Source of the DNA: an uncultured Lachnospiraceae bacterium
Lineage (GTDB): Bacteria > Bacillota > Clostridia > Lachnospirales > Lachnospiraceae
Direction: 5' to 3'
Length of the DNA: 64,000 nt
Assembly (NCBI GenBank): GCA_910584945.1
Contig: CAJUDY010000001.1
Coordinates: forward strand, 93,279 to 157,278
Both the position numbers and the translations under genes were made by a program. Shown here one piece after another: positions 1 through 7,964 of the stretch. Under the pieces are notes generated by a model. It had not been told where the DNA came from. It saw only the letters and a list, made by a program, of their open reading frames with translations, and made no database searches. Position 1 is the first letter of the stretch, and each line of letters opens with the position of its first letter.

Positions 1-1076
1 TCCTGGTTCTGATGGAGAGCATTGACGACTGGCTGGTCAACGAAGAGACTATGCCCACCATGAGCCGGTTGATGGAGGAGGGGATCAACTTCCCGAATAT
101 GTATACGCCGATCTTCGGCGGCGCAGCTACATTAAATTCCGAATTCTGCAGTTATACGGGTCTTACGGCTCCGGCAAACGGAACGCCGGTGGTCAATTAC
201 ACGAACAATGCGTACCCCTATGCACTGCCTTTTTTATTTCGTGAAAATGGATATAAAGCCAGGTCGTTTCATTACAACTGGCCCAGCTATTACAATCGCC
301 TGAATATCCATACCTCCGCCGGCTTTGAAGAATATGTCTCCTATCTGGAGCACGAGGAGGATGAGACTGCACAGCAGGACGCTACCCTGGCAAGAAATGA
401 GGAAATCTATCAGAAGTTTATAGAGGATACGCCGTTTTTTAACCTGGTGATTACGTTCAGCGGACATGCCTCTCTGAGCGGAAAGGCTTATTCCCATGCA
501 GACGACGCTGTAAAGCTTTATCCGGAATACATTGGAATGTATGATTCTCCGGAGATGGACTCCATCAGCGCCAAGGCGAGGCTGACCGACGATATGTTTA
601 CTGAACTGCTTGCCCGCCTCGAAGAGGATGGCCTTCTGGAAGACACGGTGATCATCGCTTACGGAGACCACTATGACTATACCATCCATGATCAGGATTA
701 CTTAAAGGAGTTGTCCGATGCGCAGAACGTGTATGAGCTTTCCAAAACGCCCTTCTTTATCTGGGCGGAAGATCTGGAAGCACAGAAGATCACAAAAGTG
801 GTGAATACCACCGATATTTATCCCACGATCTGCAATCTGTTTGATCTGGATAACGGAGGATATTTTATCGGAAATGATATGTTTGATGAGGATTATGAAG
901 GGTATGCTTACTGGCAGGACGGCTCCTTTATCACTTCTAACGGCGCTTTCTACAGTGATACAGGGGAACGCACGGGAGATATGAATGCGGACGAAGCCTC
1001 AAAGCTGCAGACGGAGATCTCCGAAAAGCTTCGTGTGAATCAGCTGATTTTGGATACGGATTTTTTTCACGAGTAA
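1..1076 (+). CDS. LTA synthase/phosphoglycerol transferase-like sulfatase-fold protein, 3' part
   Basis: This is the C-terminal part of a membrane-bound, extracellular alkaline-phosphatase-superfamily enzyme that moves glycerol-phosphate groups onto cell-surface polymers (lipoteichoic-acid synthase family). The frame is open to the left window edge, and the ATG at 12 lies inside the conserved LVLMES strand, so the real start and the membrane segments are upstream. Visible family features are the FNLVITFSGH stretch carrying a metal-ligand type His and the DTVIIAYGDHYDY segment with the paired Asp-His metal ligands. The final 60 residues look like the usual variable tail. It is the last gene of its unit: the next element downstream is a strong promoter for a tRNA. 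Which polymer it acts on cannot be told from the fragment. Confidence 0.8.
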   Translation, partial: LVLMESIDDWLVNEETMPTMSRLMEEGINFPNMYTPIFGGAATLNSEFCSYTGLTAPANGTPVVNYTNNAYPYALPFLFRENGYKARSFHYNWPSYYNRLNIHTSAGFEEYVSYLEHEEDETAQQDATLARNEEIYQKFIEDTPFFNLVITFSGHASLSGKAYSHADDAVKLYPEYIGMYDSPEMDSISAKARLTDDMFTELLARLEEDGLLEDTVIIAYGDHYDYTIHDQDYLKELSDAQNVYELSKTPFFIWAEDLEAQKITKVVNTTDIYPTICNLFDLDNGGYFIGNDMFDEDYEGYAYWQDGSFITSNGAFYSDTGERTGDMNADEASKLQTEISEKLRVNQLILDTDFFHE

Positions 1077-1091
1077 AATTTACAAAAACTG

Positions 1092-1120
1092 TTGACAACC
1101 GACTTTTGTTCTGGTATTAT
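1092..1120 (+). promoter_or_regulatory. Sigma-A-type promoter for tRNA-Met/ispF
   Basis: A perfect TTGACA at 1092-1097 and TATTAT at 1115-1120 are separated by 17 bases. Transcription would start near 1127, shortly before the tRNA, and can run on into ispF because no terminator is visible between them. Confidence 0.85.
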
Positions 1121-1135
1121 AACGAAGTCGGTTGT
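1095..1135. promoter_or_regulatory. 11-bp inverted repeat straddling the tRNA-Met promoter (possible operator)
   Basis: ACAACCGACTT at 1095-1105 is the exact inverse complement of AAGTCGGTTGT at 1125-1135, with a 19-base spacer holding the -10 box. The left arm overlaps the -35 box. The arm centres are 30 bp apart, about three helical turns, which suits a dimeric or tetrameric DNA-binding protein. No T-run follows, so it is not a normal terminator. Confidence 0.5.
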
Positions 1136-1153
1136 AGGACAGGAAATGAATAT

Positions 1154-1227
1154 GGCGAGATAGCTCAGCTGGCTAGAGCACACGGTTCATACCCGTGGTG
1201 TCGAGGGTTCGAGTCCCCCTCTCGCTA
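1154..1227 (+). tRNA. tRNA-Met (anticodon CAT), elongator type
   Basis: A full cloverleaf can be folded. The acceptor stem GGCGAGA pairs with TCTCGCT with one G-U pair, the anticodon arm is CACGG-TTCATAC-CCGTG, and the T arm contains GGTTCGAGTCC. The discriminator is A1227 and CCA is not encoded. The paired first base and the D-arm/anticodon-arm sequence match elongator Met tRNA of Firmicutes rather than the initiator. A lysidine-modified tRNA-Ile would also carry CAT and cannot be fully excluded. Confidence 0.93.
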
Positions 1228-1295
1228 CTGTGATTAAGGGGCGGAAAGCGTTAAGAGAACGTTTTCCGCATTCTTTATATAAGGAGGCAGGAGAT

Positions 1296-1841
1296 ATGAG
1301 AGTTGGCATGGGTTACGATGTGCACCGTCTGGTGGAAGGGCGGGAACTGATTCTCGGCGGCGTGACGATTCCCTGGGAAAAAGGCCTTTTGGGACATTCG
1401 GATGCGGATGTGCTGGTGCATGCGATCATGGACGCGCTTCTGGGGGCGGCCGCTATGGGAGATATCGGCAGGCATTTTCCGGATACGGACCCGGCCTATA
1501 AAGGCATCTCCAGCATGAAACTCTTGAAGCATGTGGGAGACCTGCTGGAACAGGAAGATTATCAGATCATCAACATCGACGCCACGATCATTGCTCAGAA
1601 GCCGAAGATGGCTCCCCATATTCCTCAGATGGTGAAAAATGTAGCCGACACTCTGGGACTGGAAACCAGTCAGGTGAATATCAAGGCCACCACAGAGGAG
1701 GGACTTGGCTTTACAGGAATCGGGGAGGGGATCTCCTCCCAGGCAATCTGTGCGCTGATGCCCATCACCGCTTACATCGAGGAGGATCGGACACAGACAA
1801 GGCGCACGTGCGAAGGGTGTGAGGGATGTCAGAAGGTTTAA
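1296..1841 (+). CDS. ispF: 2-C-methyl-D-erythritol 2,4-cyclodiphosphate synthase
   Basis: IspF closes the cyclodiphosphate ring in the cytosolic MEP pathway, giving the precursor of isopentenyl diphosphate. The N-terminus MRVGMGYDVHRL carries the metal ligands Asp8 and His10, and LLGHSDADVLVHAI and the GLGFTGIGEGI loop match the family. I chose ATG 1296 because AAGGAGG lies just ahead and the family starts here; an upstream in-frame ATG at 1230 overlaps the tRNA end. The protein is 181 residues, about 20 longer than usual, and ends in a CEGCEGC-containing tail. It sits between tRNA-Met and an acetyltransferase gene that it overlaps by 16 bases, so the two are probably co-translated. Confidence 0.95.
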   Translation: MRVGMGYDVHRLVEGRELILGGVTIPWEKGLLGHSDADVLVHAIMDALLGAAAMGDIGRHFPDTDPAYKGISSMKLLKHVGDLLEQEDYQIINIDATIIAQKPKMAPHIPQMVKNVADTLGLETSQVNIKATTEEGLGFTGIGEGISSQAICALMPITAYIEEDRTQTRRTCEGCEGCQKV

Positions 1842-2662
1842 AAGCATTGCCGACGCCGTTTTACCTGTCTGCGGAAGAAAAGGAGCGGTCCAGAGCCCTC
1901 TATGAGGCTGTTTTTACAGAGGACAGCAGAAAATTCGTAGATTATTATTATCGATATAAGACAAAGGACAATGAAATTCTCACACTGGAAGAGGACCGGC
2001 AGCTGGTGTCCATGCTTCATCTGAATCCTTATCCGATGATCGTCAATGGTTATGAGGTCAAGAGCAATTATATCGTTGCAGTTGCCACTCATGCGGATTA
2101 CCGGCACAGAGGCTATATGCGCCTTCTTTTGGAAAAGGCTCTGCGGGATATGGCTGCGCAGAAGATGCCGTTTACGTTTTTGATGCCGGCCAGCGAGGGC
2201 ATCTACGCACCCTATGACTTTGTCTGGATCTGCAGCCACACCGATCTGCAGGGAAGAGTAGCTCAGATGGATGCGGAGGGCCAGAACCAGTATCTTGCAA
2301 AGCGGTATCAGATGTTCTGCAAGCGGGATATGCGGTATATGGAATGTCAGATGGCGGAGCGGCTGGCAGAAGAAGGCGAAGAACCGGCCGGGAAAATGCC
2401 GCCGTATATGGCGAGAATCACGGACGTGTGCCAGATGCTGCGGCTGGCGGGAAGCAGTCGGGAGAAGACGATGTACCTAAGGGTAAAAGATCCGATTATT
2501 TCCTCAAATGACGGATATTTTCTGTGGCAGACTTTCGGGGAAGAAAGTACAGCAAGGCGACTGGAACATATTCCACAGAAGCTGGATTTATCGCTGACGG
2601 TGGGAGAGCTGGCGTCTATGATCTTCGGAAGCTTTCGGATTTGCCTGTCGGAACTGGTTTAA
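1826..2662 (+). CDS. GNAT-family N-acetyltransferase (Eis-like layout)
   Basis: This is a predicted cytosolic acetyl-CoA-dependent N-acetyltransferase of 278 residues. The GNAT core lies in roughly residues 70-135: a beta strand SNYIVAVATHADYR is followed by the acetyl-CoA pyrophosphate-binding turn HRGYMRLLLEKAL, then PFTFLMPASEGIYAPYDF. The remaining 140 residues are a variable C-terminal half as in two-domain Eis-like acetyltransferases. The substrate is unknown. It overlaps the end of ispF by 16 bases, suggesting translational coupling, but nothing links it to isoprenoid synthesis. A new promoter begins 4 bases after its stop codon. Confidence 0.75.
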   Translation: MSEGLKALPTPFYLSAEEKERSRALYEAVFTEDSRKFVDYYYRYKTKDNEILTLEEDRQLVSMLHLNPYPMIVNGYEVKSNYIVAVATHADYRHRGYMRLLLEKALRDMAAQKMPFTFLMPASEGIYAPYDFVWICSHTDLQGRVAQMDAEGQNQYLAKRYQMFCKRDMRYMECQMAERLAEEGEEPAGKMPPYMARITDVCQMLRLAGSSREKTMYLRVKDPIISSNDGYFLWQTFGEESTARRLEHIPQKLDLSLTVGELASMIFGSFRICLSELV

Positions 2663-2665
2663 GAC

Positions 2666-2694
2666 TTGACAAAAACTTCGGAATCCCATATGCT
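2666..2694 (+). promoter_or_regulatory. Promoter of the T-box/cysE operon
   Basis: TTGACA at 2666-2671 and TATGCT at 2689-2694 have a 17-base spacer, directly after the acetyltransferase stop codon and directly ahead of the T-box leader. Confidence 0.7.
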
Positions 2695-2704
2695 ATACAG
2701 TATA

Positions 2705-2962
2705 AGAAAAGTTGAAAAATGCAGAGAACGGATAGAGTAATCTTTTTTGTGCCCACAGAGAGGAATTGTCATTGGCTGGAAACGATTTCGGAAGGCGGAA
2801 GACGAAAGTGCATCCGGGAGCAGACAGAGGGAACCAGGATCGGCAGTATCTCTGTACGCGGGCAGGCGTTACATGTTCAGAGTGGAAAGCAGATGCTTTT
2901 CAGTAGAGTGGAACCACGGATACCTTCGTCTCTATAGGGGAGACGGGGGTCTTTGTTTTTTG
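2705..2962 (+). promoter_or_regulatory. T-box riboswitch, probably tRNA-Cys responsive
   Basis: The 327 bases between the acetyltransferase and cysE hold a T-box leader. The T-box sequence itself is GAGTGGAACCACGG at 2906-2919, close to the consensus. A likely specifier codon TGC (Cys) at 2809-2811 follows GAAAG and is followed by A, as expected for stem I. The downstream genes include cysE and cysS, which fits cysteine control: uncharged tRNA-Cys would favour the antiterminator. I assigned the specifier by position and context, not by a computed fold. Small overlapping reading frames in this stretch are not real genes. Confidence 0.9.
2922..2961 (+). terminator. T-box-controlled intrinsic terminator
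   Basis: ACCTTCGTCTC at 2922-2932 pairs with GAGACGGGGGT at 2940-2950 (11 pairs including two G-U), followed by a T-rich run. It begins right after the T-box sequence and competes with the antiterminator. Confidence 0.85.
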
Positions 2963-2989
2963 GGACTTTTTATAATCAAAGGAGTTTTT

Positions 2990-3646
2990 ATGGGGATTGT
3001 AAGTTATATTAAGGAGGAGATCGCAGTGATTCGGGAGCGGGACCCGGCGATCAAGTCTAATGCGGAGGTATTCCTCTACCCTACGTTTCACGCGATTTTG
3101 CGCTATCGGCTGGCGCATATGTTTTACAAAAAAGGACATTATTTTTTGGCCAGATGGATCTCCCAGCGCACAACCAGGAAGACCGGGATTGAGATCCACC
3201 CCGGCGCGACCATCGGCAAAGGGTTGTTCATTGACCACGGGACCGGAGTGGTGATCGGAGAAACTGCGGTTCTTGGAGACAATGTAACCCTGTATCAGGG
3301 AGTGACGCTGGGGGGTACCGGAAAAGAACAGGGAAAGCGCCATCCGACGCTGGAAGACAATGTGATGGTGAGCGCGGGCGCCAAAGTCCTTGGGTCTTTT
3401 ACCATCGGAGAAAATTCCAAGATCGGAGCCGGAAGCGTGGTGCTCGGTCCGGTGCCGCCCAACTGTACAGTGGTGGGGATTCCCGGAAGAGTCGTGAAAA
3501 AAGACCGTGTCCGGATTCCCAGAAATGATCTGGACCAAGTGAATCTGCCGGACCCGATTCTGGATGCGATTTCCGCCCTTCAGGAAGAGAACCGGAAGCT
3601 TCAGAGAGAACTGAACGCGTTGAAAGAAAAGGTTTGTAAAGAATGA
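2990..3646 (+). CDS. cysE: Serine O-acetyltransferase
   Basis: CysE transfers acetyl from acetyl-CoA to L-serine, giving O-acetylserine for cysteine synthesis in the cytosol. After an alpha-helical N-terminal part, left-handed beta-helix hexapeptide repeats run from about residue 65 to 165. They carry the family stretches HPGATIGKGLFIDHGTG and GETAVLGDNVTLYQGVTLGG, with the catalytic-type His residues. It is 218 residues long, the short Firmicutes form. ATG 2990 is preceded by AAAGGAG; the frame is open further upstream, but that part is the T-box leader. A short C-terminal coiled coil (EENRKLQRELNALKEK) follows. It is the first gene under the T-box and overlaps the next gene by 4 bases. Confidence 0.95.
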   Translation: MGIVSYIKEEIAVIRERDPAIKSNAEVFLYPTFHAILRYRLAHMFYKKGHYFLARWISQRTTRKTGIEIHPGATIGKGLFIDHGTGVVIGETAVLGDNVTLYQGVTLGGTGKEQGKRHPTLEDNVMVSAGAKVLGSFTIGENSKIGAGSVVLGPVPPNCTVVGIPGRVVKKDRVRIPRNDLDQVNLPDPILDAISALQEENRKLQRELNALKEKVCKE

Positions 3647-4605
3647 CCGAAGAGAAAAAACTGGTTTCCCTGATTATCCCATGCTATAACGAACAGGAAT
3701 CTCTGCCCTGCCTGTATCCGGAGATCAAAAAGGCTGCAGATACATTGTCGAACTACCGGTTTGAGATTTTATTTGTGGACGACGGTTCGGCAGATCAGAC
3801 GGGTAGTCTGCTCAAACAGCTGGCCCGGGAAGACGAGAGGGTACAGTACTATCTGTTTTCCAGAAATTTTGGAAAAGAGGCGGCGATGTACGCGGGTTTC
3901 TGCAATGCCAGGGGAGATTATGTAGCGGTGCTGGATGCGGATATGCAGGACCCTCCGTCCTTACTGCCAGAGATGATTGGAATCCTGGAGCAGGGAGCAT
4001 ATGACAGCGTGGCGACCAGAAGAGTGGACCGCAAAGGAGAGCCGCCGATTCGCTCCATGTTTGCCCGGATGTTTTATAAGATGATGCGCAGGATTTCCGA
4101 CGCGGACATTGTGGACGGCGCGCGGGATTTTCGGCTGATGAACCGAAATATGGTGGATGCGATTTTGTCGCTTAGCGAATACAATCGTTTCTCCAAAGGC
4201 ATCTTTGGCTGGGTGGGCTTTCGCACCTGTTGGCTGGCTTATGAGAACCGGGAGCGGGTTGCAGGAGAGACCAAATGGAATTTCTGGAAGCTGTTCAAAT
4301 ACAGTATTGACGGAATCATCAATTTTTCCCAACTTCCTCTGTCCATTGCCTCCTGGAGCGGAATCTTTCTCACCTTTTTCTCCTTTTTGATGATTGCCTT
4401 TATCATCATAAGAAAGCTGCTATTTGGAGATCCGGTCGCGGGCTGGCCGTCTCTGGTATGTATTATTACCTTTATCGGAGGCATTCAGCTGTTCTGCATG
4501 GGAATCATCGGGCAGTATCTGGCAAAGACTTATATGGAAGTAAAGAAAAGACCGCATTTTATTGTGGCGTCTACCAACCGGGAAGACGCGGTAAAAATAC
4601 AATAA
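3643..4605 (+). CDS. Family 2 glycosyltransferase with two membrane segments (DPM1/GtrB-like)
   Basis: This is a predicted membrane-attached glycosyltransferase that probably loads a sugar from a nucleotide donor onto a polyprenyl phosphate. The N-terminal GT-A domain shows SLIIPCYNEQESL, the nucleotide-binding FEILFVDDGSAD and the metal-binding VLDADMQDPP. Two hydrophobic helices follow at about residues 235-265 and 270-300, as in GtrB/DPM1-like enzymes. It sits between cysE and cysS, overlapping cysE by ATGA, so it falls under the cysteine T-box. No cysteine-related role for such an enzyme is obvious. The acceptor and the sugar are not predictable from sequence. Confidence 0.85.
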   Translation: MTEEKKLVSLIIPCYNEQESLPCLYPEIKKAADTLSNYRFEILFVDDGSADQTGSLLKQLAREDERVQYYLFSRNFGKEAAMYAGFCNARGDYVAVLDADMQDPPSLLPEMIGILEQGAYDSVATRRVDRKGEPPIRSMFARMFYKMMRRISDADIVDGARDFRLMNRNMVDAILSLSEYNRFSKGIFGWVGFRTCWLAYENRERVAGETKWNFWKLFKYSIDGIINFSQLPLSIASWSGIFLTFFSFLMIAFIIIRKLLFGDPVAGWPSLVCIITFIGGIQLFCMGIIGQYLAKTYMEVKKRPHFIVASTNREDAVKIQ

Positions 4606-4631
4606 CGACTACATGAAGGAGGTATCCCATA

Positions 4632-6041
4632 ATGATTCGTATTTACAATACACTATCCAAAAAGAAAGAAGATTTTGTCCCCCTGGAGGAGGGAAAGGTC
4701 CGCATGTATGTGTGCGGACCCACAGTTTACAATTTTATCCATATCGGCAATGCCAGGCCGATGATCGTCTTTGATACGGTGCGCCGGTATATGGAACACA
4801 AAGGGTATGAGGTAAACTTTGTATCCAACTTTACCGACGTGGATGACAAGATCATCAAGAAAGCCAATGAAGAGGGAGTCACCGCGGAAGAGATTTCCAA
4901 ACGATATATTGAAGAATGCAAAAAGGACATGGAGGGCATGAACATCAAGCCGGCGACGACGCATCCCCTTGCCACCCGGGAGATCGACGGCATGATTGAC
5001 ATGATCACAACATTGATCGATCAGGGCTATGCGTATGCGGTGAACGGGACCGTCTACTTCCGAACCCGGAAATTTGCGGAGTATGGAAAGCTTTCTCACA
5101 AAAATCTGGACGATCTGCAGGCGGGAAACCGATCTCTGCTGGTGTCGGGAGAGCAGGAAAAGGAAGATCCGCTGGACTTCGTGCTCTGGAAGCCGAAAAA
5201 GGAAGGCGAGCCTTCCTGGGCGTCTCCCTGGGGCGACGGCCGTCCGGGCTGGCATATTGAGTGCTCGGTCATGTCCAGAAAATATCTGGGCGAGCAGATC
5301 GATATCCATGGAGGCGGGGAGGATCTGGTATTTCCCCATCATGAGAATGAGATTGCTCAAAGCGAGGCATGCAGCGGGAAGCTGTTCGCCAGATACTGGA
5401 TGCACAATGCATTTTTGAACATTGATAATAAGAAAATGTCCAAATCCCTGGGCAATTTCTTTACGGTGCGGGAGATCAGTGAGAAGTATGATCTGCAGGT
5501 GCTTCGGTTCTTTATGCTGAACGCCCATTATCGAAGCCCGCTGAATTTCAGCACGGAGCTGATGGAATCCTCTAAGAACGCGCTGGAGCGGATTCAGACT
5601 GCCGTGGACAACCTAAAATACGCGGCGGAGCACGCGCAGACTGTCGAATTGACCGAGGAGGAGCGGGAGATCCTGAAAGAGGCAGGCCAATATGAAGATA
5701 AATTTGACGAGGCCATGGACGACGATTTTAACACGGCAGACGCCATCGCGGCTGTCTTCGACCTGGTGAAATATGCGAACACTCACGCAAAGGAAGGCAG
5801 CAGCAGGGAGCTTGCCCGTTTCCTGTGCGAAAAGATCCAGTTCCTGTGCGGGATTCTGGGAATCATTACCGAAAAGCAGGGAGAACTTCTGGATGCAGAG
5901 ATTGAAACATTGATTCAGGAGCGTCAGGCGGCGAGGAAGGAAAAAAATTTTGCCAGAGCCGATGAGATTCGGAATCTTTTGCTTAAGAAAGGCATTGTCC
6001 TGGAGGATACCCGTGAAGGAGTCAAATGGAAGAGAGCATAA
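4632..6041 (+). CDS. cysS: Cysteinyl-tRNA synthetase
   Basis: This class I aminoacyl-tRNA synthetase charges tRNA-Cys. Residues 24-45 hold MYVCGPTVYNFIHIGNARP with the zinc ligand Cys28 and the HIGN form of the HIGH motif. The second zinc region lies around GWHIECSVMSRKYL and FPHHENEIAQSEA, and KMSKS is at residues 268-272. The length of 469 residues is normal. An AAGGAGG ribosome site precedes the ATG. As third gene of the T-box operon it closes the loop: its substrate tRNA-Cys is what the leader senses. It overlaps mrnC by 16 bases. Confidence 0.97.
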   Translation: MIRIYNTLSKKKEDFVPLEEGKVRMYVCGPTVYNFIHIGNARPMIVFDTVRRYMEHKGYEVNFVSNFTDVDDKIIKKANEEGVTAEEISKRYIEECKKDMEGMNIKPATTHPLATREIDGMIDMITTLIDQGYAYAVNGTVYFRTRKFAEYGKLSHKNLDDLQAGNRSLLVSGEQEKEDPLDFVLWKPKKEGEPSWASPWGDGRPGWHIECSVMSRKYLGEQIDIHGGGEDLVFPHHENEIAQSEACSGKLFARYWMHNAFLNIDNKKMSKSLGNFFTVREISEKYDLQVLRFFMLNAHYRSPLNFSTELMESSKNALERIQTAVDNLKYAAEHAQTVELTEEEREILKEAGQYEDKFDEAMDDDFNTADAIAAVFDLVKYANTHAKEGSSRELARFLCEKIQFLCGILGIITEKQGELLDAEIETLIQERQAARKEKNFARADEIRNLLLKKGIVLEDTREGVKWKRA

Positions 6042-6457
6042 GATACCTGAAAAAACAGTTTGAACTTCCGGAAGTGGACATCCGGACCTATTCTCCCCAG
6101 GTGCTGGCCTACATCGGAGACGGAGTTTATGAACTGGTGATCCGCACGATTCTGGTAAGCCGGGGAAACCGTCAGGCGAATGCCCTTCACAAGACGGCCA
6201 GCCGGTATGTGAAGGCGTCCGCCCAGGCAAAGATGATCCTGGCCATACAGGAAGACCTGACAGAGGAGGAACGGTACGCTTACCGGCGGGGCCGCAACGC
6301 CAAAGCCTTCAGTATGGCGAAAAACGCCACCATGAGCGACTACCGCCATGCCACCGGATTTGAGGCGCTGATAGGGTTCCTGTATCTGACCGGCCAGATG
6401 CAGCGGATGGTGGACCTGATCAAAATGGGAATCGACAGAACAGCGGAACTATCATAG
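6026..6457 (+). CDS. mrnC: Mini-ribonuclease 3
   Basis: MrnC is a stand-alone RNase III catalytic domain that trims the ends of 23S rRNA precursor in Gram-positive bacteria. At 143 residues it lacks the double-stranded-RNA-binding domain of full RNase III. The segment PQVLAYIGDGVYELVIRTIL matches the RNase III signature with its acidic residues, and NATMSDYRHATGFEALIGFLYL matches the second conserved block. It is placed between cysS and rlmB as in Bacillus subtilis, and its start lies inside the end of cysS, so translation is probably coupled. Confidence 0.94.
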   Translation: MEESIRYLKKQFELPEVDIRTYSPQVLAYIGDGVYELVIRTILVSRGNRQANALHKTASRYVKASAQAKMILAIQEDLTEEERYAYRRGRNAKAFSMAKNATMSDYRHATGFEALIGFLYLTGQMQRMVDLIKMGIDRTAELS

Positions 6458-6467
6458 GAGGAGCACT

Positions 6468-7208
6468 GTGAAATACGAAGAACAAACCATCGAAGGGCGC
6501 AACGCCGTACTCGAAGCCTTTCGCTCCGGCAAGACCATTGACAAGCTGTATGTACTGAAAGGCTGTCAGGACGGGCCGGTGAACAGCATTCTAAGAGAAG
6601 CCAGAAAGCGGGGCACCATTGTCAGCTTTGTCACCAAAGAGCGGCTGGACCAGATGTCCGAGACGAAAAAACATCAGGGCGTCATTGCTCACGGAGCGGT
6701 GTATGCTTACGCGGAAGTAGAGGATATGCTGAAGCTGGCGGAAGAAAAAGGAGAGAGTCCTTTTTTGTTCCTACTGGATAATATCGAAGACCCGCACAAT
6801 CTGGGGGCCATCATCCGCACGGCGAATCTTGCAGGGGCTCATGGGGTGATTATTCCCAAGAGAAGGGCGGTCGGACTGACGGCGACGGTGGCTAAGGCGT
6901 CGGCAGGGGCGATCAATTACACGCCGGTGGCCAAAGTAACCAATCTTGGGGCCACAATTGAAGAATTAAAAGAGCGGGGCCTCTGGTTTGTCTGCGCGGA
7001 TATGGACGGAACGGTGATGTACGAGGTGGATCTTAGAGGCCCCATCGGCCTTGTAATCGGAAATGAAGGGGAAGGGGTCAGTCGTCTGGTCCGGGAGAAA
7101 TGCGACTATGCGGCTTCGATTCCGGTAAAAGGGGAGATTGACTCTCTGAATGCGTCGGTAGCGGCAGGAGTGCTGGCCTACGAAATCGTGAGACAAAGGA
7201 TGGGCTGA
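6468..7208 (+). CDS. rlmB: 23S rRNA (guanosine-2'-O)-methyltransferase RlmB/TrmH family
   Basis: This SpoU-class knotted methyltransferase uses S-adenosylmethionine to 2'-O-methylate a guanosine in 23S rRNA. The N-terminal substrate-binding domain begins with the typical EGRNAVLEAFRSG. The three SpoU motifs are visible: NIEDPHNLGAIIRTANLAG (motif 1), GLVIGNEGEGVS (motif 2) and SLNASVAAGVLAYE (motif 3). I chose the GTG start at 6468, preceded by AGGAGGAG. The gene lies ten bases after mrnC and one base before sigH. The yacP gene that follows rlmB in Bacillus is absent here. Confidence 0.94.
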   Translation: MKYEEQTIEGRNAVLEAFRSGKTIDKLYVLKGCQDGPVNSILREARKRGTIVSFVTKERLDQMSETKKHQGVIAHGAVYAYAEVEDMLKLAEEKGESPFLFLLDNIEDPHNLGAIIRTANLAGAHGVIIPKRRAVGLTATVAKASAGAINYTPVAKVTNLGATIEELKERGLWFVCADMDGTVMYEVDLRGPIGLVIGNEGEGVSRLVREKCDYAASIPVKGEIDSLNASVAAGVLAYEIVRQRMG

Positions 7209-7209
7209 T

Positions 7210-7800
7210 TTGGAACGGAAAGAGCAGTATCTGAGACTGACAGATGAGGAATTGATCCGGAAGCTGGAGACAGGAGAAGAGGAAGTGATGGATTTTCTTC
7301 TGGATAAGTACAAGCCTCTGGTAAAAAAACGCGCGCGCACCCTGTATCTGATCGGCGGAGAGAACGACGATCTGATACAGGAAGGGATGATCGGACTTTT
7401 CAAGGCCATACGGGGGTTCCGGTTAAGCGCAGAAACCTCTTTTCGGACGTTTGCAGAGCTTTGCATCGGACGGCAGATGTACACGGCGGTGAGGGCATCC
7501 CATCGGAAAAAGCATGCGCCGCTGAATACATACATATCGCTGGACGAAGAACCTCAGGTGTTCGCGAAGACAGATCCGGAGTCGCTGCTCATTGACCAGG
7601 AGAATCTGGAGAGCCGGTATGATCAGATCCACAGGCGGCTGTCGGATATGGAAAAACGGGTGCTGGAACTGTATCTGGAGGGCAAGACCTACGGACAGAT
7701 CGCTTCCGCGATCGGGAAAAATGAAAAAGCGGTCGACAACACTATCCAACGTTTGAAAAAAAAGTTGGATAAAGATGAAAAAAGTGTTGACACTAAATAA
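7210..7800 (+). CDS. sigH: RNA polymerase sigma-H factor (Spo0H)
   Basis: SigH is an alternative sigma-70 factor that starts early sporulation and stationary-phase transcription. Region 2 is recognisable in NDDLIQEGMIGLFKAIRGFR and TSFRTFAELCIGRQMYTAV, closely like Bacillus Spo0H. Region 4 contains MEKRVLELYLEGKTYGQIA plus a helix-turn-helix ending in DNTIQRLKKKL. At 196 residues it is slightly shorter than the Bacillus protein. The start is TTG at 7210, one base after the rlmB stop, so expression is coupled to the upstream operon. The next genes are a tRNA and glnS instead of the usual rpmG-secE-nusG. Confidence 0.9.
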   Translation: MERKEQYLRLTDEELIRKLETGEEEVMDFLLDKYKPLVKKRARTLYLIGGENDDLIQEGMIGLFKAIRGFRLSAETSFRTFAELCIGRQMYTAVRASHRKKHAPLNTYISLDEEPQVFAKTDPESLLIDQENLESRYDQIHRRLSDMEKRVLELYLEGKTYGQIASAIGKNEKAVDNTIQRLKKKLDKDEKSVDTK

Positions 7801-7815
7801 AGGCTGTGATATTAT
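7787..7815 (+). promoter_or_regulatory. Promoter of tRNA-Thr inside the end of sigH
   Basis: TTGACA at 7787-7792 lies within the last codons of sigH, and TATTAT at 7810-7815 follows after 17 bases. The alternative TATAAT at 7813-7818 would need a 20-base spacer. The tRNA begins about 30 bases later. Confidence 0.8.
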
Positions 7816-7846
7816 AATCAAGTCGCGGGTAAGAGCGACAGGATCA

Positions 7847-7919
7847 GCTGCTGTGGCTCAGTCGGTAGAGCGTCGCATTGGTAGTGCGGAGGTCACGGGT
7901 CCGATTCCCGTCAGCAGCT
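7847..7919 (+). tRNA. tRNA-Thr (anticodon GGT)
   Basis: The acceptor stem GCTGCTG pairs fully with CAGCAGC, the anticodon arm is TCGCA-TTGGTAG-TGCGG, and the T arm contains GGGTCCGATTCCC. The anticodon GGT reads ACC/ACT (Thr). The discriminator base is T and CCA is not encoded. Confidence 0.93.
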
Positions 7920-7925
7920 TTTGAG

Positions 7926-7964
7926 GACTCAAACACTTTTGGAAAAGTGGTTTGGGTCTTTTTG
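7926..7964 (+). terminator. Intrinsic terminator after tRNA-Thr
   Basis: GACTCAAAC-ACTTTT pairs with AAAGT-GGTTTGGGTC around a short GGA-type loop, followed by TTTTTG. It starts seven bases after the tRNA. Confidence 0.85.

Noticed and set aside
2719..2937. Small plus-strand frame in the cysE leader
   Set aside because: It overlaps the T-box riboswitch and lacks a sensible ribosome site or domain.
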